From positions 1 to 34,988 of the forward strand of contig VXOS01000165.1 in the NCBI GenBank assembly GCA_009839925.1: a stretch of DNA of 34,988 bases. The letters are read 5' to 3'. Below are positions 1-7,082 of this stretch, piece after piece. Within the stretch, counting starts at the first letter, position 1. Each line of letters starts with the position of its first letter. The notes below the pieces were generated by a model that was given only the letters and a program-made list of their open reading frames with translations, ran no database searches and had not been told where the DNA came from. The DNA comes from Chloroflexota bacterium. GTDB lineage: Bacteria > Chloroflexota > Dehalococcoidia > UBA2979. Position numbers and translations under genes: made by a program.

Positions 1-48
1 CCTCTCCCCGAGGGAGAGGGTCAGGGCGAGGGAGGGTCCGCCTTTCGG
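1..48 (+). repeat. REP-like repeat, copy A (truncated by window edge)
   Basis: The core is a palindrome of the CCTCTCCC/GGGAGAGG type followed by a G-rich tail (GGGCGAGGGAGGG). The same arrangement is seen on the plus strand at 6836-6903 and inverted at 61-128. It lies downstream of the minus-strand kinase gene, in non-coding sequence. Copies A and B face each other about 12 bases apart, as in paired REP/BIME elements. Family name unknown; the match is by eye. Confidence 0.6.
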
Positions 49-60
49 AATTGCGTTGCG

Positions 61-128
61 CCATCGGGGCTTTCGGAGGTGCGCGGGAGCCCTCCCCCTC
101 ACCCCCGCCCTCTCCCCAGGGAGAGGGA
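61..128 (-). repeat. REP-like repeat, copy B (inverted)
   Basis: Its reverse complement matches 6836-6903 over about 68 bases with only a few differences and small gaps. Both contain the GGGGAGAGGGC palindrome half, the GTGAGGGGGAGG tail, CTCCCGC, a CGAA turn and CCCCGATGG. A second palindrome remnant (GGAGAGGGAGCCGGGG) follows at about 165-180. The location is intergenic, past the original end of the minus-strand kinase gene at 192. Confidence 0.7.
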
Positions 129-191
129 GCCGGATCGGGCTTGTGGGGTTTCGCAAGGGTCTCCAGGAGAGGGAGCCGGGGCGCAGCCGTC

Positions 192-374
192 CTACGCGAA
201 GCCGCGGCGGGCGAGGAACCGCGGGTTGCTGACCCGCGTGGCGTCGAGACTGCGCTCGCGCAGCCAGGCTGCGAGGGCGTCCCGCTCCGGGCCTGCGTCG
301 TAGCGGCCTGCGCGGATCCCGGCGGCCAACCGCGCCTCGGCGTCGCGCAGCGCGGCGCGCACGTGCTCGGCCTG
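192..374 (-). pseudogene. Detached C-terminal end of the kinase/DUF6285 gene
   Basis: Reading the minus strand from 374 to a TAG at 194-192 gives an open frame of 60 codons. It begins QAEHVRAALRDAEARL, continues through IRAGRYD and ends VSNPRFLARRGFA. This fits the usual end of the DUF6285 family (a helical stretch with a RAGE/RAGxxD segment and a final V-x-NPR-[FY]), and the upstream frame ends at 407 just before the point where this should follow. The two pieces are separated by the adapter-like stretch at 372-410 and lie in different frames. I read it as the true 3' end of the gene at 407-1669, separated by an assembly or sequencing artefact rather than a biological mutation. Confidence 0.65.
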
Positions 375-410
375 GGTCTTATACCCATCTGGCGCTGCCG
401 ACGCTCTTAC
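372..410. other. Nextera (Tn5) adapter-like sequence inside a gene; probable assembly artefact
   Basis: Positions 377-403 match the reverse complement of the Illumina Nextera read-1 transposase adapter at 25 of 27 bases. The mismatches are C for A at 385 and G for A at 392. Extending left to 372 gives 28 of 32 matches. The match covers most of the Tn5 mosaic end (TCTTATACxCATCT) and the adapter arm (GCTGCCGACG). The next bases, CTCTTAC, resemble a reverse-complemented i5 index (CTCCTTAC, index S505) with one base missing, which is suggestive only. It interrupts a coding frame whose two halves are both recognisable on either side. No transposon ends or target duplication accompany it. Confidence 0.85.
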
Positions 411-1669
411 GGCGAGGCGCCCGCTTCGAGCTCGCGCGCGGCGATGCCCATCGCGTTGTCCGCCATCAGCAGCGCGTAGCGCTGCCCGCCGGGGACGTGC
501 GGCGCGAGATCGTCAATCAGCGCGCCGCGCGCGGCCTCCAGCAGCGCGGCCCCGTCGAGCGGGTCGGTCGCCGGGGCCGCGTCTTCCGAGGCGGGTGGCG
601 GCGCTGTCGCCGTGTCCGCGCCGCTGCCGTACTCGCCGCGCTCGCCCTCCTCGATCAGCGTCAGGATTTCCAGCTCGATCTCGTCGACGATGCGGCCGGT
701 GAGGGCGAGCTCGAGCGAGGGCTGGCGGCCGCTGCTGTGGCGCTCGCCCTGGTGGATCGCGATCACGGCCCAGCGGATGTGCGCCATCACCTCCCAGTAG
801 TGCAGCGCCCGCGGCGGCAGCGCGCGACCGTAGCCGCGCTCGAAGTCGGCGAGGTCGCCGAGGCCGCCGGCGCGGCGGTCGTAGCGGTTGAAGCGCCAGG
901 CGCGGGCGCTCAGCCAGCCGGGGTCGTCGAGCGGGTCGCCCCAGCGCGCGAACTCCCAGTCGAGGACGCCCCGCAGCCCGCCCTCGCCGACGATGAAGTT
1001 GCCGGTCCGGTAGTCGCTGTGGACCAGCACGAGGCGCTCCGTCTCCGGCGCCTCGCGCTCCAGCCAGCGCAGCCCCCACTCCAGCGCCGGGCGGGGCCTC
1101 GGGTGCGCGTCGAGGGCGGCCCGGTACTCGGCGACGGCGGCCAGCGCCGGGCTCGGCTCGGGCACGGGGAGCCAGTCGAGGCCGGCCCGTCCCGGCTCGA
1201 TCGTCTGGATGCGCGCCAGCTCCGCGCCGATCTGAGCGAGCAGCGCTGGCCGCGGGCCGCCCAGCGTCTCGTCGCGCACGAGCAGGTGCCCCGCCGCGAC
1301 GCCCTCGACGAAGCGCCAGATCGAGAAGGCGCGCCCGAGGACGGCGTCATCGCACTGCCAGAGCGGCTCCGGCACGGCGACGCCTGCCTCGAAGGCCACG
1401 CGCGCGATCGCGAACTCCTGCTCGACGCTGTGACTCTCCTCCAGCGTCGCGTCGCCCTCGGCGCGCAGCACGAGGGCGACCGCATCCCCGCCGAGTGGCC
1501 CGCCATCGAAGGCCACGTCGATGCGCCAGTGCTGGTGGATCGCGCCGCCGGTGAGCGGTGTGGAGTCCTCGATGCGCGCGCCGCCGGCGCCGGCCGCAGC
1601 GGCGAGCCAGGCCGCGAGGGCGTCACGCGTCGCCTCGTCGGCGAGGTCAAGCGGGGGCGTGGCGCTCAC
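407..1669 (-). CDS. APH-fold kinase fused to DUF6285 (LvaA/ACAD11-kinase-like), 3' end disrupted
   Basis: The visible product is 420 residues. Residues about 25-330 form a phosphotransferase family (PF01636) kinase. HSDYRTGN is the catalytic loop (H217, D219, N224), followed by the metal-binding LDWEFARWGDP. A Pro/Ala-rich linker (about 345-370) leads into the start of a DUF6285 domain (ALLEAARGALIDDLAPH, then MADNAMGIAARELEAGA). The frame then hits a TAA at 409-407 inside adapter-like sequence, and the rest of DUF6285 is at 192-374. The GTG start at 1669 overlaps the stop of the acyl-CoA dehydrogenase (GTGA), so the two are translationally coupled. Kinases of this class beside an acyl-CoA dehydrogenase (LvaA in Pseudomonas levulinate breakdown; the kinase half of ACAD10/11) phosphorylate 4-hydroxyacyl-CoA. 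I infer that role here. True aminoglycoside resistance is unlikely. Confidence 0.85.
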   Translation of the reverse strand: MSATPPLDLADEATRDALAAWLAAAAGAGGARIEDSTPLTGGAIHQHWRIDVAFDGGPLGGDAVALVLRAEGDATLEESHSVEQEFAIARVAFEAGVAVPEPLWQCDDAVLGRAFSIWRFVEGVAAGHLLVRDETLGGPRPALLAQIGAELARIQTIEPGRAGLDWLPVPEPSPALAAVAEYRAALDAHPRPRPALEWGLRWLEREAPETERLVLVHSDYRTGNFIVGEGGLRGVLDWEFARWGDPLDDPGWLSARAWRFNRYDRRAGGLGDLADFERGYGRALPPRALHYWEVMAHIRWAVIAIHQGERHSSGRQPSLELALTGRIVDEIELEILTLIEEGERGEYGSGADTATAPPPASEDAAPATDPLDGAALLEAARGALIDDLAPHVPGGQRYALLMADNAMGIAARELEAGASP

Positions 1670-2862
1670 CGCCAGCTCCAGAAGTCGTGCTGCTCCTCCA
1701 TGTAGAGGCGGGCGAGCACCATCTTGTGCACCTCGGAGGCGCCGTCGACGAGCCGCGCCTGGCGGGCGTAGCGGTACATCCACTCCAGCGGCGTGTCCTT
1801 CGAGTAGCCGCGCGCGCCGCAGAGCTGGATCGCGGTGTCGACGGCCTTGTGCAGCGTCTCGGAGACGTGGATCTTGGCCATCGAGACGTCCTGGCGCGCA
1901 AAGTCGCCCTGGTCGAGCCGCCACGCCGCGCGCATCGTGAGCAGGCGGCCGACCTCGATCGCCATCGCGACCTCGCCGAGCATCCACTGCACGCCCTCGT
2001 GCTCGTGGAGCTTCTGGCCAAAGCTCTCGCGGTCGCGCACGTAGTCCGCGGCGATCGACATCGCGCGCTGCGCCATGCCGAGCCAGCGCATGCAGTGCGT
2101 CAGCCGCGCCGTGCCGAGCCGGATCTGCGTCGCCTTCAGCCCCTCGCCCACCTCCATCAGCCGCTGGTCGTCGGGGATCACGAGGTCGTCGAAGCGCAGC
2201 TCGCAGTGCCCTCCGTGCTCCTCGGGACCCATGATCGGGATGCGTCGCTCGATCTCCCAGCCGGGCTGATCGGCGTCGAAGAGGAAGGCGGTCAGCCCGC
2301 GGCGCTCGTCGTCGCTGGTGCGCGCGACGAGGATGAAGTGCCGCGCCTCCGCCCCGCCCGTGATGAACCACTTGCGCCCGTTGATGCGCCAATGGTCGCC
2401 GTCGCGTTCGGCGGTGGTCAGCATCATCGAGGGGTCCGAGCCGGAGCCCGGCGCCGGCTCCGTCATCGCGAAGGCGGAGCGCACGCGGCCCTCGATGATC
2501 GGGTCGAGCCAGCGATCCTTCTGCGCCTCGGTCCCAACGCGCTCGAGCAGGATCATGTTGCCGTCGTCGGGCGCGGCGCAGTTGAAGCTGACGGGGCCGA
2601 ACAGCGAGCGGCCCATCTCCTCGTAGCAGGCCGCCATGCCCGCCACGCCGAGGCCGAGTCCGCCGCGCTCGCGCGGCATCTGAGGCGCCCACAGGCCCTG
2701 CGCCTTGACCTCGGCGCGGACTTCCTCAAGCAGGTCGAGGCGGATGTTCTCGTGCTCGTCCCAGGAGTCCGGGTCGGCCTCGAGGGGGATGATCCGCGTC
2801 TCCGTGAAGTCGCGGATCCGGCGGCGCAACGCGTCCACCTCCGGCGAGAGCGTGAAGTCCAC
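1666..2862 (-). CDS. Acyl-CoA dehydrogenase (ACAD10/11- or LvaC-like)
   Basis: A 398-residue flavoprotein starting at GTG 2862, with GGGAGG about 8 bases upstream. An in-frame start at 2961 would add 33 residues unlike the family. The N-terminal helical domain begins VDFTLSPEVDALRRRI. The central FAD/substrate segment has AMTEPAPGSGSDPS and RINGRKWFITGGAEA. The C-terminal domain has QLCGARGYSKDTPLEW and the closing RLVDGASEVHK, where the D-G-x-x-E-V-H motif is typical of ACAD10/11-type enzymes. The known family oxidises or rearranges acyl-CoA with electrons passed to ETF. Next to a coupled APH-fold kinase, I infer removal of phosphate from a 4-phosphoacyl-CoA to yield an enoyl-CoA for beta-oxidation. 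It is first in its operon and divergent from selA. A general short/medium-chain ACAD is the alternative. Confidence 0.9.
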   Translation of the reverse strand: MDFTLSPEVDALRRRIRDFTETRIIPLEADPDSWDEHENIRLDLLEEVRAEVKAQGLWAPQMPRERGGLGLGVAGMAACYEEMGRSLFGPVSFNCAAPDDGNMILLERVGTEAQKDRWLDPIIEGRVRSAFAMTEPAPGSGSDPSMMLTTAERDGDHWRINGRKWFITGGAEARHFILVARTSDDERRGLTAFLFDADQPGWEIERRIPIMGPEEHGGHCELRFDDLVIPDDQRLMEVGEGLKATQIRLGTARLTHCMRWLGMAQRAMSIAADYVRDRESFGQKLHEHEGVQWMLGEVAMAIEVGRLLTMRAAWRLDQGDFARQDVSMAKIHVSETLHKAVDTAIQLCGARGYSKDTPLEWMYRYARQARLVDGASEVHKMVLARLYMEEQHDFWSWR

Positions 2863-2896
2863 GGCCTGCCTCCCTCGCGAGCACGGGTCGACCGCG

Positions 2897-2948
2897 AAGA
2901 TAGCGCAGGCGGCCCGCCCTCGGCAGGGCGGGAGCGCGAACGTACAAT
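2897..2948. promoter_or_regulatory. Divergent promoter region of the dehydrogenase and selA, with a palindrome
   Basis: A perfect 8-base inverted repeat with a 4-base loop lies at 2913-2932 (CCCGCCCT, CGGC, AGGGCGGG). On the minus strand TATCTT (2902-2897) could be the -10 of the dehydrogenase operon. On the plus strand TACAAT (2943-2948) could be the -10 of selA. The palindrome would cover the -35 zone of both and could bind a regulator. It could also be a simple RNA hairpin or REP-type element. No good -35 hexamer was seen. Confidence 0.35.
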
Positions 2949-3002
2949 CGACAGTGCTCATTGACGCCCCCGGAGGGCGCGTGGTTGCGTGAGGACGCGA
3001 CG

Positions 3003-4394
3003 ATGACGACGAACCCGTACCGCGAGCTGCCCGCGATCGAGCGGCTGTTGACGCACCCGCGCGTGGCCCCGCTCGCCGAGCGACACGGCCACGAGGCGAT
3101 CGTGCGCGTCGCCCGCGAGGTGCTCGACGACTACCGTGCCGAGATCGAGCGCTCGGGCGCGCTGCCCGAGCAGTCGGCCGCCGAGGCGGTGGCCGACCGC
3201 GCGGCGAGCCTCGAGCCGAGCCTGCGCCGCGTCGTCAACGCGAGCGGCGTGATCATCCACACCAACCTCGGGCGCGCGCCGCTCTCGGACGCGACGATCG
3301 CCGCGATGGCCGCCGCCTCCGAGGGCTACTCCAACCTCGAGTTCGATCTCGACGCCGGGGAGCGCGGATCGCGCTTCAGCCACCTCGCCGAGCTGCTCGC
3401 GCGCGTCACGGGCGCCGAGGCCGGGATCGCGGTCAACAACAACGCTTCGGCGGTGCTGCTCGCGCTGTCCGCGCTCTGCGCCGGCGGCGAGGTGGTGATC
3501 GCGCGCGGCCAGCTCGTCGAGATCGGCGGCGGCTTCCGCATCCCCGACGTGATGCGCCAGTCCGGCGCGACCCTCGTCGAGGTCGGCACGACGAACCGCA
3601 CCTACCTGCGCGACTACGCCGAGGCGATCAGCGAGCGCACCGTCGCGCTGCTGCGCGTCCACGCCTCGAACTTCCGCGTCGTCGGTTTCACCGAGGAGAC
3701 GCCGCTGCCCTCGCTCGCCTCGCTCGCCCGCGAGCGGGGACTGCTGCTGATCGACGACCTCGGCAGCGGCGCGCTGCTCGATCCTCGCGAGTACGGGCTC
3801 GGCGCGGAGCCGCTCGTGCGCGACTCGGTCGCCGCCGGCGTCGATGTGACGCTGTTCTCCGGCGACAAGCTGATCGGCGGCCCGCAGGCCGGCGTCGCGG
3901 TGGGACGCGAGCGCACGATCGCGACGATGCAGCGCCACCCGCTCGCTCGCGCGGTGCGCATGGACAAGGCCTCGATCGCCGGGCTGGCCGCCACCCTCGG
4001 CCACTACGCGCGCGGCGAGGCCATCGAGGAGATCCCGATCTGGCGCATGATCGCCGCACCGGCGGACGGCTTGCGGCGGCGCGCACGGCGCTGGGCGCGC
4101 GCCTGCGGCGACGCGGCGGGCGCCTCCCTCGATACGGCGCGCTCGATGATCGGCGGCGGCTCGCTGCCGGGCGAGGGCCTCGAGTCGCCGGTCTGCGCGA
4201 TCGCCGCGCCGCCCGGCGGCGCGGACGCCTTCGCCGCCGCCCTGCGTCAGGCCGACCCGCCGATCGTCGCCCGCATCGAGCGCGGCGCGGTGCTGCTCGA
4301 CCCGCGCACGGTCGAGCCGGGCGACGACCGCCACGTCGCCGCCACGCTGGCCGCACTCTGTGAGGGCGGGTCGGAGGCTTCTGCTGGACGATAA
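3003..4394 (+). CDS. selA: L-seryl-tRNA(Sec) selenium transferase
   Basis: A 463-residue PLP enzyme that converts Ser-tRNA(Sec) to selenocysteinyl-tRNA(Sec) using selenophosphate. The usual length is about 460. The N-terminal tRNA-binding domain is present (YRELPAIERLLTHPRVAPL), which separates true SelA from shorter SelA-like proteins. The fold-type I core has VVNASGVIIHTNLGRAPL, NNNASAVLLAL and the PLP-lysine motif SGDKLIGGPQAG (K289). The ATG at 3003 is preceded by GAGG (2991-2994). An earlier in-frame start at 2961 lacks a ribosome site and adds unrelated residues. selB, selD and a selC tRNA are not in the window, although selB usually follows. The organism presumably makes selenoproteins. 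The 3' end overlaps the mutS2 start. Confidence 0.95.
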   Translation: MTTNPYRELPAIERLLTHPRVAPLAERHGHEAIVRVAREVLDDYRAEIERSGALPEQSAAEAVADRAASLEPSLRRVVNASGVIIHTNLGRAPLSDATIAAMAAASEGYSNLEFDLDAGERGSRFSHLAELLARVTGAEAGIAVNNNASAVLLALSALCAGGEVVIARGQLVEIGGGFRIPDVMRQSGATLVEVGTTNRTYLRDYAEAISERTVALLRVHASNFRVVGFTEETPLPSLASLARERGLLLIDDLGSGALLDPREYGLGAEPLVRDSVAAGVDVTLFSGDKLIGGPQAGVAVGRERTIATMQRHPLARAVRMDKASIAGLAATLGHYARGEAIEEIPIWRMIAAPADGLRRRARRWARACGDAAGASLDTARSMIGGGSLPGEGLESPVCAIAAPPGGADAFAAALRQADPPIVARIERGAVLLDPRTVEPGDDRHVAATLAALCEGGSEASAGR

Positions 4395-6768
4395 GGCGCT
4401 CGCCATCCTCGAGTTCCCGGCGATCCGGGAACGGCTCGCACGCGCGACCTCGTTTTCCGCCGGGCGCGCGCTGGCGTTGGACCTCCGGCCCGTCGCCGAC
4501 CGCGATCGCGCCGTCCGCCGCCAGCGCGAAACCGCCGAGGCGGTGCGCCTGCGCACCCTGCGCGTCGAGGTGGGGCTGGGCGGGGTGCGCGACGTGCGAG
4601 CCTCCGCGCGCGCGGCGGGGCGCGGGCAGGTGCTCGCGCCCTCCGAGCTGCTGGAGATCGCCGACCTCGCGAGGGCCTCGACGCGGATCCGGCGCACCTT
4701 CGCGCGCGTGCGCCAGGAGACGCCGCTGCTCTCGACGCGCGCTGCCGGGCTCGCCGACCTCGAGGCGCTTCGCGGGCTGATCGCCGCCGCCGTCGACGAG
4801 CGCGGCGAGGTGCGCGACTCGACAAGCCGCGAACTGGAGACGATCCGCCGCGAACGCGACGCCGTGCACGGCCGCCTGCAGCAGCGCATGGAGGCGCTGC
4901 TGCGCTCCTCGGCGCTGCGTCCCGCCCTCCAGGATCCGATCGTCACGCTGCGCGACGGACGCTACGTGCTGCCCGTCCGTGCGGAGTCGCGAAGCGCCGT
5001 GCCCGGCATCGTTCACGACACCTCGGCCTCCGGCGCGACGATCTATGTCGAACCGCTCGCCGTTGTGGACCTCGGCAACCGCTGGCGCGAGCTGCAGGCG
5101 CAGGAACGCCACGAGATCGAGCGCATCATGCGCACGCTCTCCGAGGCCGCCGGCGAGGCCGAGCACGAGCTGGTCGACGCGGTCGAGCGCCTCGCGAGGA
5201 TCGACCTCGCGTTGGCGAAGGCGAGCCTCGCCGAGGAGCTGGACGCCTCGGATCTGACAGAGGCGGGCAGTGACGTGCCGTGGCTCGTCGAGGCGCCCGC
5301 CGCACTGCTCCTCGTCGGGGCGCGCCACCCGCTGCTCGACGGGGAGGTGGTGCCCGTCACCATCGAGGCGGGCGGCGAGACGCGGGCGTTGCTGATCACC
5401 GGGCCGAACACCGGCGGCAAGACGGTGGCGCTCAAGACCGCCGGCCTGCTCTCGCTGATGGCCCTCGCCGGTCTGCCCGTACCGGCCGACGAGGGCACCC
5501 GCATCCCCGTCTACGACGCCGTCTTCGCCGACATCGGCGACGAGCAGTCGATCGAGCAGTCGCTCTCCACCTTCTCCGGCCACGTCACCGCGATCATCGA
5601 CATCCTCGAGCGCGCCGGGGAACGCTCCCTCGTGCTGCTCGACGAGCTGGGGGCGGGCACCGACCCGACCGAGGGCGCGGCGCTGGCGATCGCGATCGTC
5701 GGGCGGCTGATCGAGGCGGGCGCGACGCTGATCGCGACCACCCACCACAGCGAGCTGAAGCTGTTCGCGCATCGCGACCCGGCCGTGCGCAACGCCTCGG
5801 TGGAGTTCGACGTGGAGACGCTCGCGCCGACCTACCGGCTGCGCATCGGCGTGCCGGGCCAGTCGAACGCGCTCGCCATCGCCGAGCGGCTCGGCATGCC
5901 GGGCGCGATCGTCGAGGCGGCGCGGGAGGGGCTCTCGCACGAGCAGCGCGACCTCGAGGCCGTGCTCGGCGAGCTGCGCGCGCAGCTGAGCGCCGCCGAG
6001 GACCGCGCCGCCCGGGCCGCCGCCGATCGCGACGCCGCCGAGGAGCTGCGCGCGGACCTCGAGCAGCAGCTGGCGGCGCTGGCCGACGAGGGCGAGCGGC
6101 TGCGCGCCGAGTCGCGCGAGCGCGTCCGCGAGGAGGTCCGCGACGCGGAGCGGATGCTGCAGCGCGCGCGCCGCGAGGTGGAGTCGGCGCGCCTCGAGCA
6201 GGCCGCGGCCGATCTCGAACGCGCCCGCGAGGCCGCCGCCGCGCTCGCGCCCGAACCGCCGCCGGAGCCTGTCGCCGACGCCCTCCCGGCGGCGGTCAGG
6301 GCGCCGCGCACGCTGCCGGAGCCGGAGATCGGCTCGCAGGTCTGGCTGCGCGGCATCGGATCGCCGGGCGAGGCGCTGAGCGAGCCGGACGAGGCGGGCG
6401 AGTTCCAGGTGCAGCTCGGCGCGCTGCGCACCCGCGTGCGCCTCGCCCAGGTCGAGCGCATCGAGCAGCCCGACGGCGAGGTGATCGTCGCGGTGCGCAC
6501 CCCGCCCGCGCCGAGCGCCCCCGAGCAGATCGAGATCCGGGGCCAGATCGTCGCGGAGGCATTGCCCTCGGTGGAAGCGTTCCTCGACGACGCCGCGCGC
6601 GCCGGCCGCGAGCGGGTGCGCATCATCCACGGCAAGGGCACCGGCGCGCTGCGCAGCGCCGTCCGCGAGCTGCTCGACCGCCACCCCCTGGTCACCGCCT
6701 ACGAAACCGGCACGCGCCAGGAGGGCGGCGACGGCGTCACCGTCGCCCTCCTCGCCGCCGTGCGGTAA
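4360..6768 (+). CDS. mutS2: MutS2 family ATPase/endonuclease (ribosome rescue or recombination control)
   Basis: An 802-residue protein, typical for MutS2. Helical clamp/lever regions precede the ABC-type ATPase, with Walker A GPNTGGKT (K354), Walker B LVLLDELGAGTDPTEG (D428, E429) and the TTHHSELK switch. A long Ala/Glu/Arg-rich coiled coil follows (about 520-640), then a KOW-like segment (about 650-700) and a C-terminal Smr domain (about 725-802) with HGKGTGAL at 757. The usual LDLRG of Smr reads IEIRG here, a conservative D-to-E change. GTG 4360 overlaps selA by 35 bases. CTG 4381/4384, just after CGGAGG (4372-4377), is a possible non-standard start that would fit the family N-terminus better. 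MutS2 is known to suppress homologous recombination or to split collided ribosomes; which applies here cannot be seen. Confidence 0.95.
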   Translation: MRAGRRLLLDDKALAILEFPAIRERLARATSFSAGRALALDLRPVADRDRAVRRQRETAEAVRLRTLRVEVGLGGVRDVRASARAAGRGQVLAPSELLEIADLARASTRIRRTFARVRQETPLLSTRAAGLADLEALRGLIAAAVDERGEVRDSTSRELETIRRERDAVHGRLQQRMEALLRSSALRPALQDPIVTLRDGRYVLPVRAESRSAVPGIVHDTSASGATIYVEPLAVVDLGNRWRELQAQERHEIERIMRTLSEAAGEAEHELVDAVERLARIDLALAKASLAEELDASDLTEAGSDVPWLVEAPAALLLVGARHPLLDGEVVPVTIEAGGETRALLITGPNTGGKTVALKTAGLLSLMALAGLPVPADEGTRIPVYDAVFADIGDEQSIEQSLSTFSGHVTAIIDILERAGERSLVLLDELGAGTDPTEGAALAIAIVGRLIEAGATLIATTHHSELKLFAHRDPAVRNASVEFDVETLAPTYRLRIGVPGQSNALAIAERLGMPGAIVEAAREGLSHEQRDLEAVLGELRAQLSAAEDRAARAAADRDAAEELRADLEQQLAALADEGERLRAESRERVREEVRDAERMLQRARREVESARLEQAAADLERAREAAAALAPEPPPEPVADALPAAVRAPRTLPEPEIGSQVWLRGIGSPGEALSEPDEAGEFQVQLGALRTRVRLAQVERIEQPDGEVIVAVRTPPAPSAPEQIEIRGQIVAEALPSVEAFLDDAARAGRERVRIIHGKGTGALRSAVRELLDRHPLVTAYETGTRQEGGDGVTVALLAAVR

Positions 6769-6835
6769 GCATTCGGCAGTTCCTCCCCTTCGACCAGATC
6801 GGCGAGGACGAGCCGCGCGATCCGCTCCCCTCCGG

Positions 6836-6903
6836 CCCCCTCTCCCTGGGGAGAGGGCAGGGGTGAGGGGGAGGACTCCCGCCCGCCCTCGAAGGCCCCG
6901 ATG
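6836..6903 (+). repeat. REP-like repeat, copy C
   Basis: It begins with the palindrome CCCCCTCTCCCTGGGGAGAG, followed by GGGGTGAGGGGGAGG, CTCCCGC and CCCCGATGG. The reverse complement of 61-128 is nearly the same, and the first 30 or so bases match 1-35. It sits about 70 bases past the mutS2 stop. Confidence 0.7.
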
Positions 6904-6918
6904 GATAGGCGTACCTGG

Positions 6919-6995
6919 ATTCCGGCTTTCGCCGGAATGACGGGAAGGGGAAGGCCGGAATGACGGGAAGGGAAGGCAGGAATGACTGGAAGGGG
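6919..6995 (+). repeat. Hairpin repeat plus three tandem 22-23-base units
   Basis: A perfect hairpin ATTCCGGC-TTTC-GCCGGAAT lies at 6919-6938. The unit GGAATGACGGGAAGGGG(AAGGCC) starts inside it and repeats at 6934, 6957 and 6979, the last copy being partial with CTG for CGG. The hairpin with a trailing GGAATGACG is a common intergenic REP motif in many high-GC bacteria. The tandem copies look like slippage of its tail. Confidence 0.7.
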
Positions 6996-7082
6996 CATGC
7001 ACTCGCGTTGACGCTATCGGGGTGCGGGTGGACGATGATCGCGCTCAGCCGGCCGACCTGAATCCCCGTCTCCGGAGGCGCC

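Larger units (their letters stand above)
6769..7082. other. Intergenic region with repeats and a weak promoter candidate
   Basis: This 314-base gap between mutS2 and the aminotransferase has no plausible gene. It holds REP-like copy C (6836-6903), a hairpin with short tandem repeats (6919-6995) and a possible promoter. The promoter candidate has TTGACG at 7008-7013 and GACGAT at 7031-7036, 17 bases apart, with a poor -10. GGAGG at 7074-7078 is the ribosome site of the next gene. No T-rich intrinsic terminator was found after mutS2, so the palindromic repeats may do that job. Confidence 0.5.

Noticed and set aside
372-410. Transposon insertion explaining the broken kinase gene
   Set aside because: No terminal inverted repeats, transposase or target duplication; the sequence matches a synthetic adapter including the non-Tn5 primer arm.
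407-1669. Aminoglycoside resistance gene
   Set aside because: APH fold alone is not evidence of resistance; the coupled acyl-CoA dehydrogenase and DUF6285 tail point to acyl-CoA metabolism.
1670-2692. Upstream part of a 761-codon minus-strand frame that runs through the dehydrogenase into the kinase
   Set aside because: Over 1670-2692 it is an Arg/Ala-rich out-of-frame shadow of the dehydrogenase; only the part from GTG 1669 is a real protein, so it is not a kinase-dehydrogenase fusion.
3688-7002. 1104-codon frame antisense to selA and mutS2
   Set aside because: Typical GC-rich shadow: Arg/Gly/Ala-heavy, no domain, opposite two well-supported genes.
6769-7082. Riboswitch or T-box ahead of the aminotransferase-serA pair
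   Set aside because: The gap is mostly repeat elements; no specifier loop, T-box sequence or known aptamer core was recognised.
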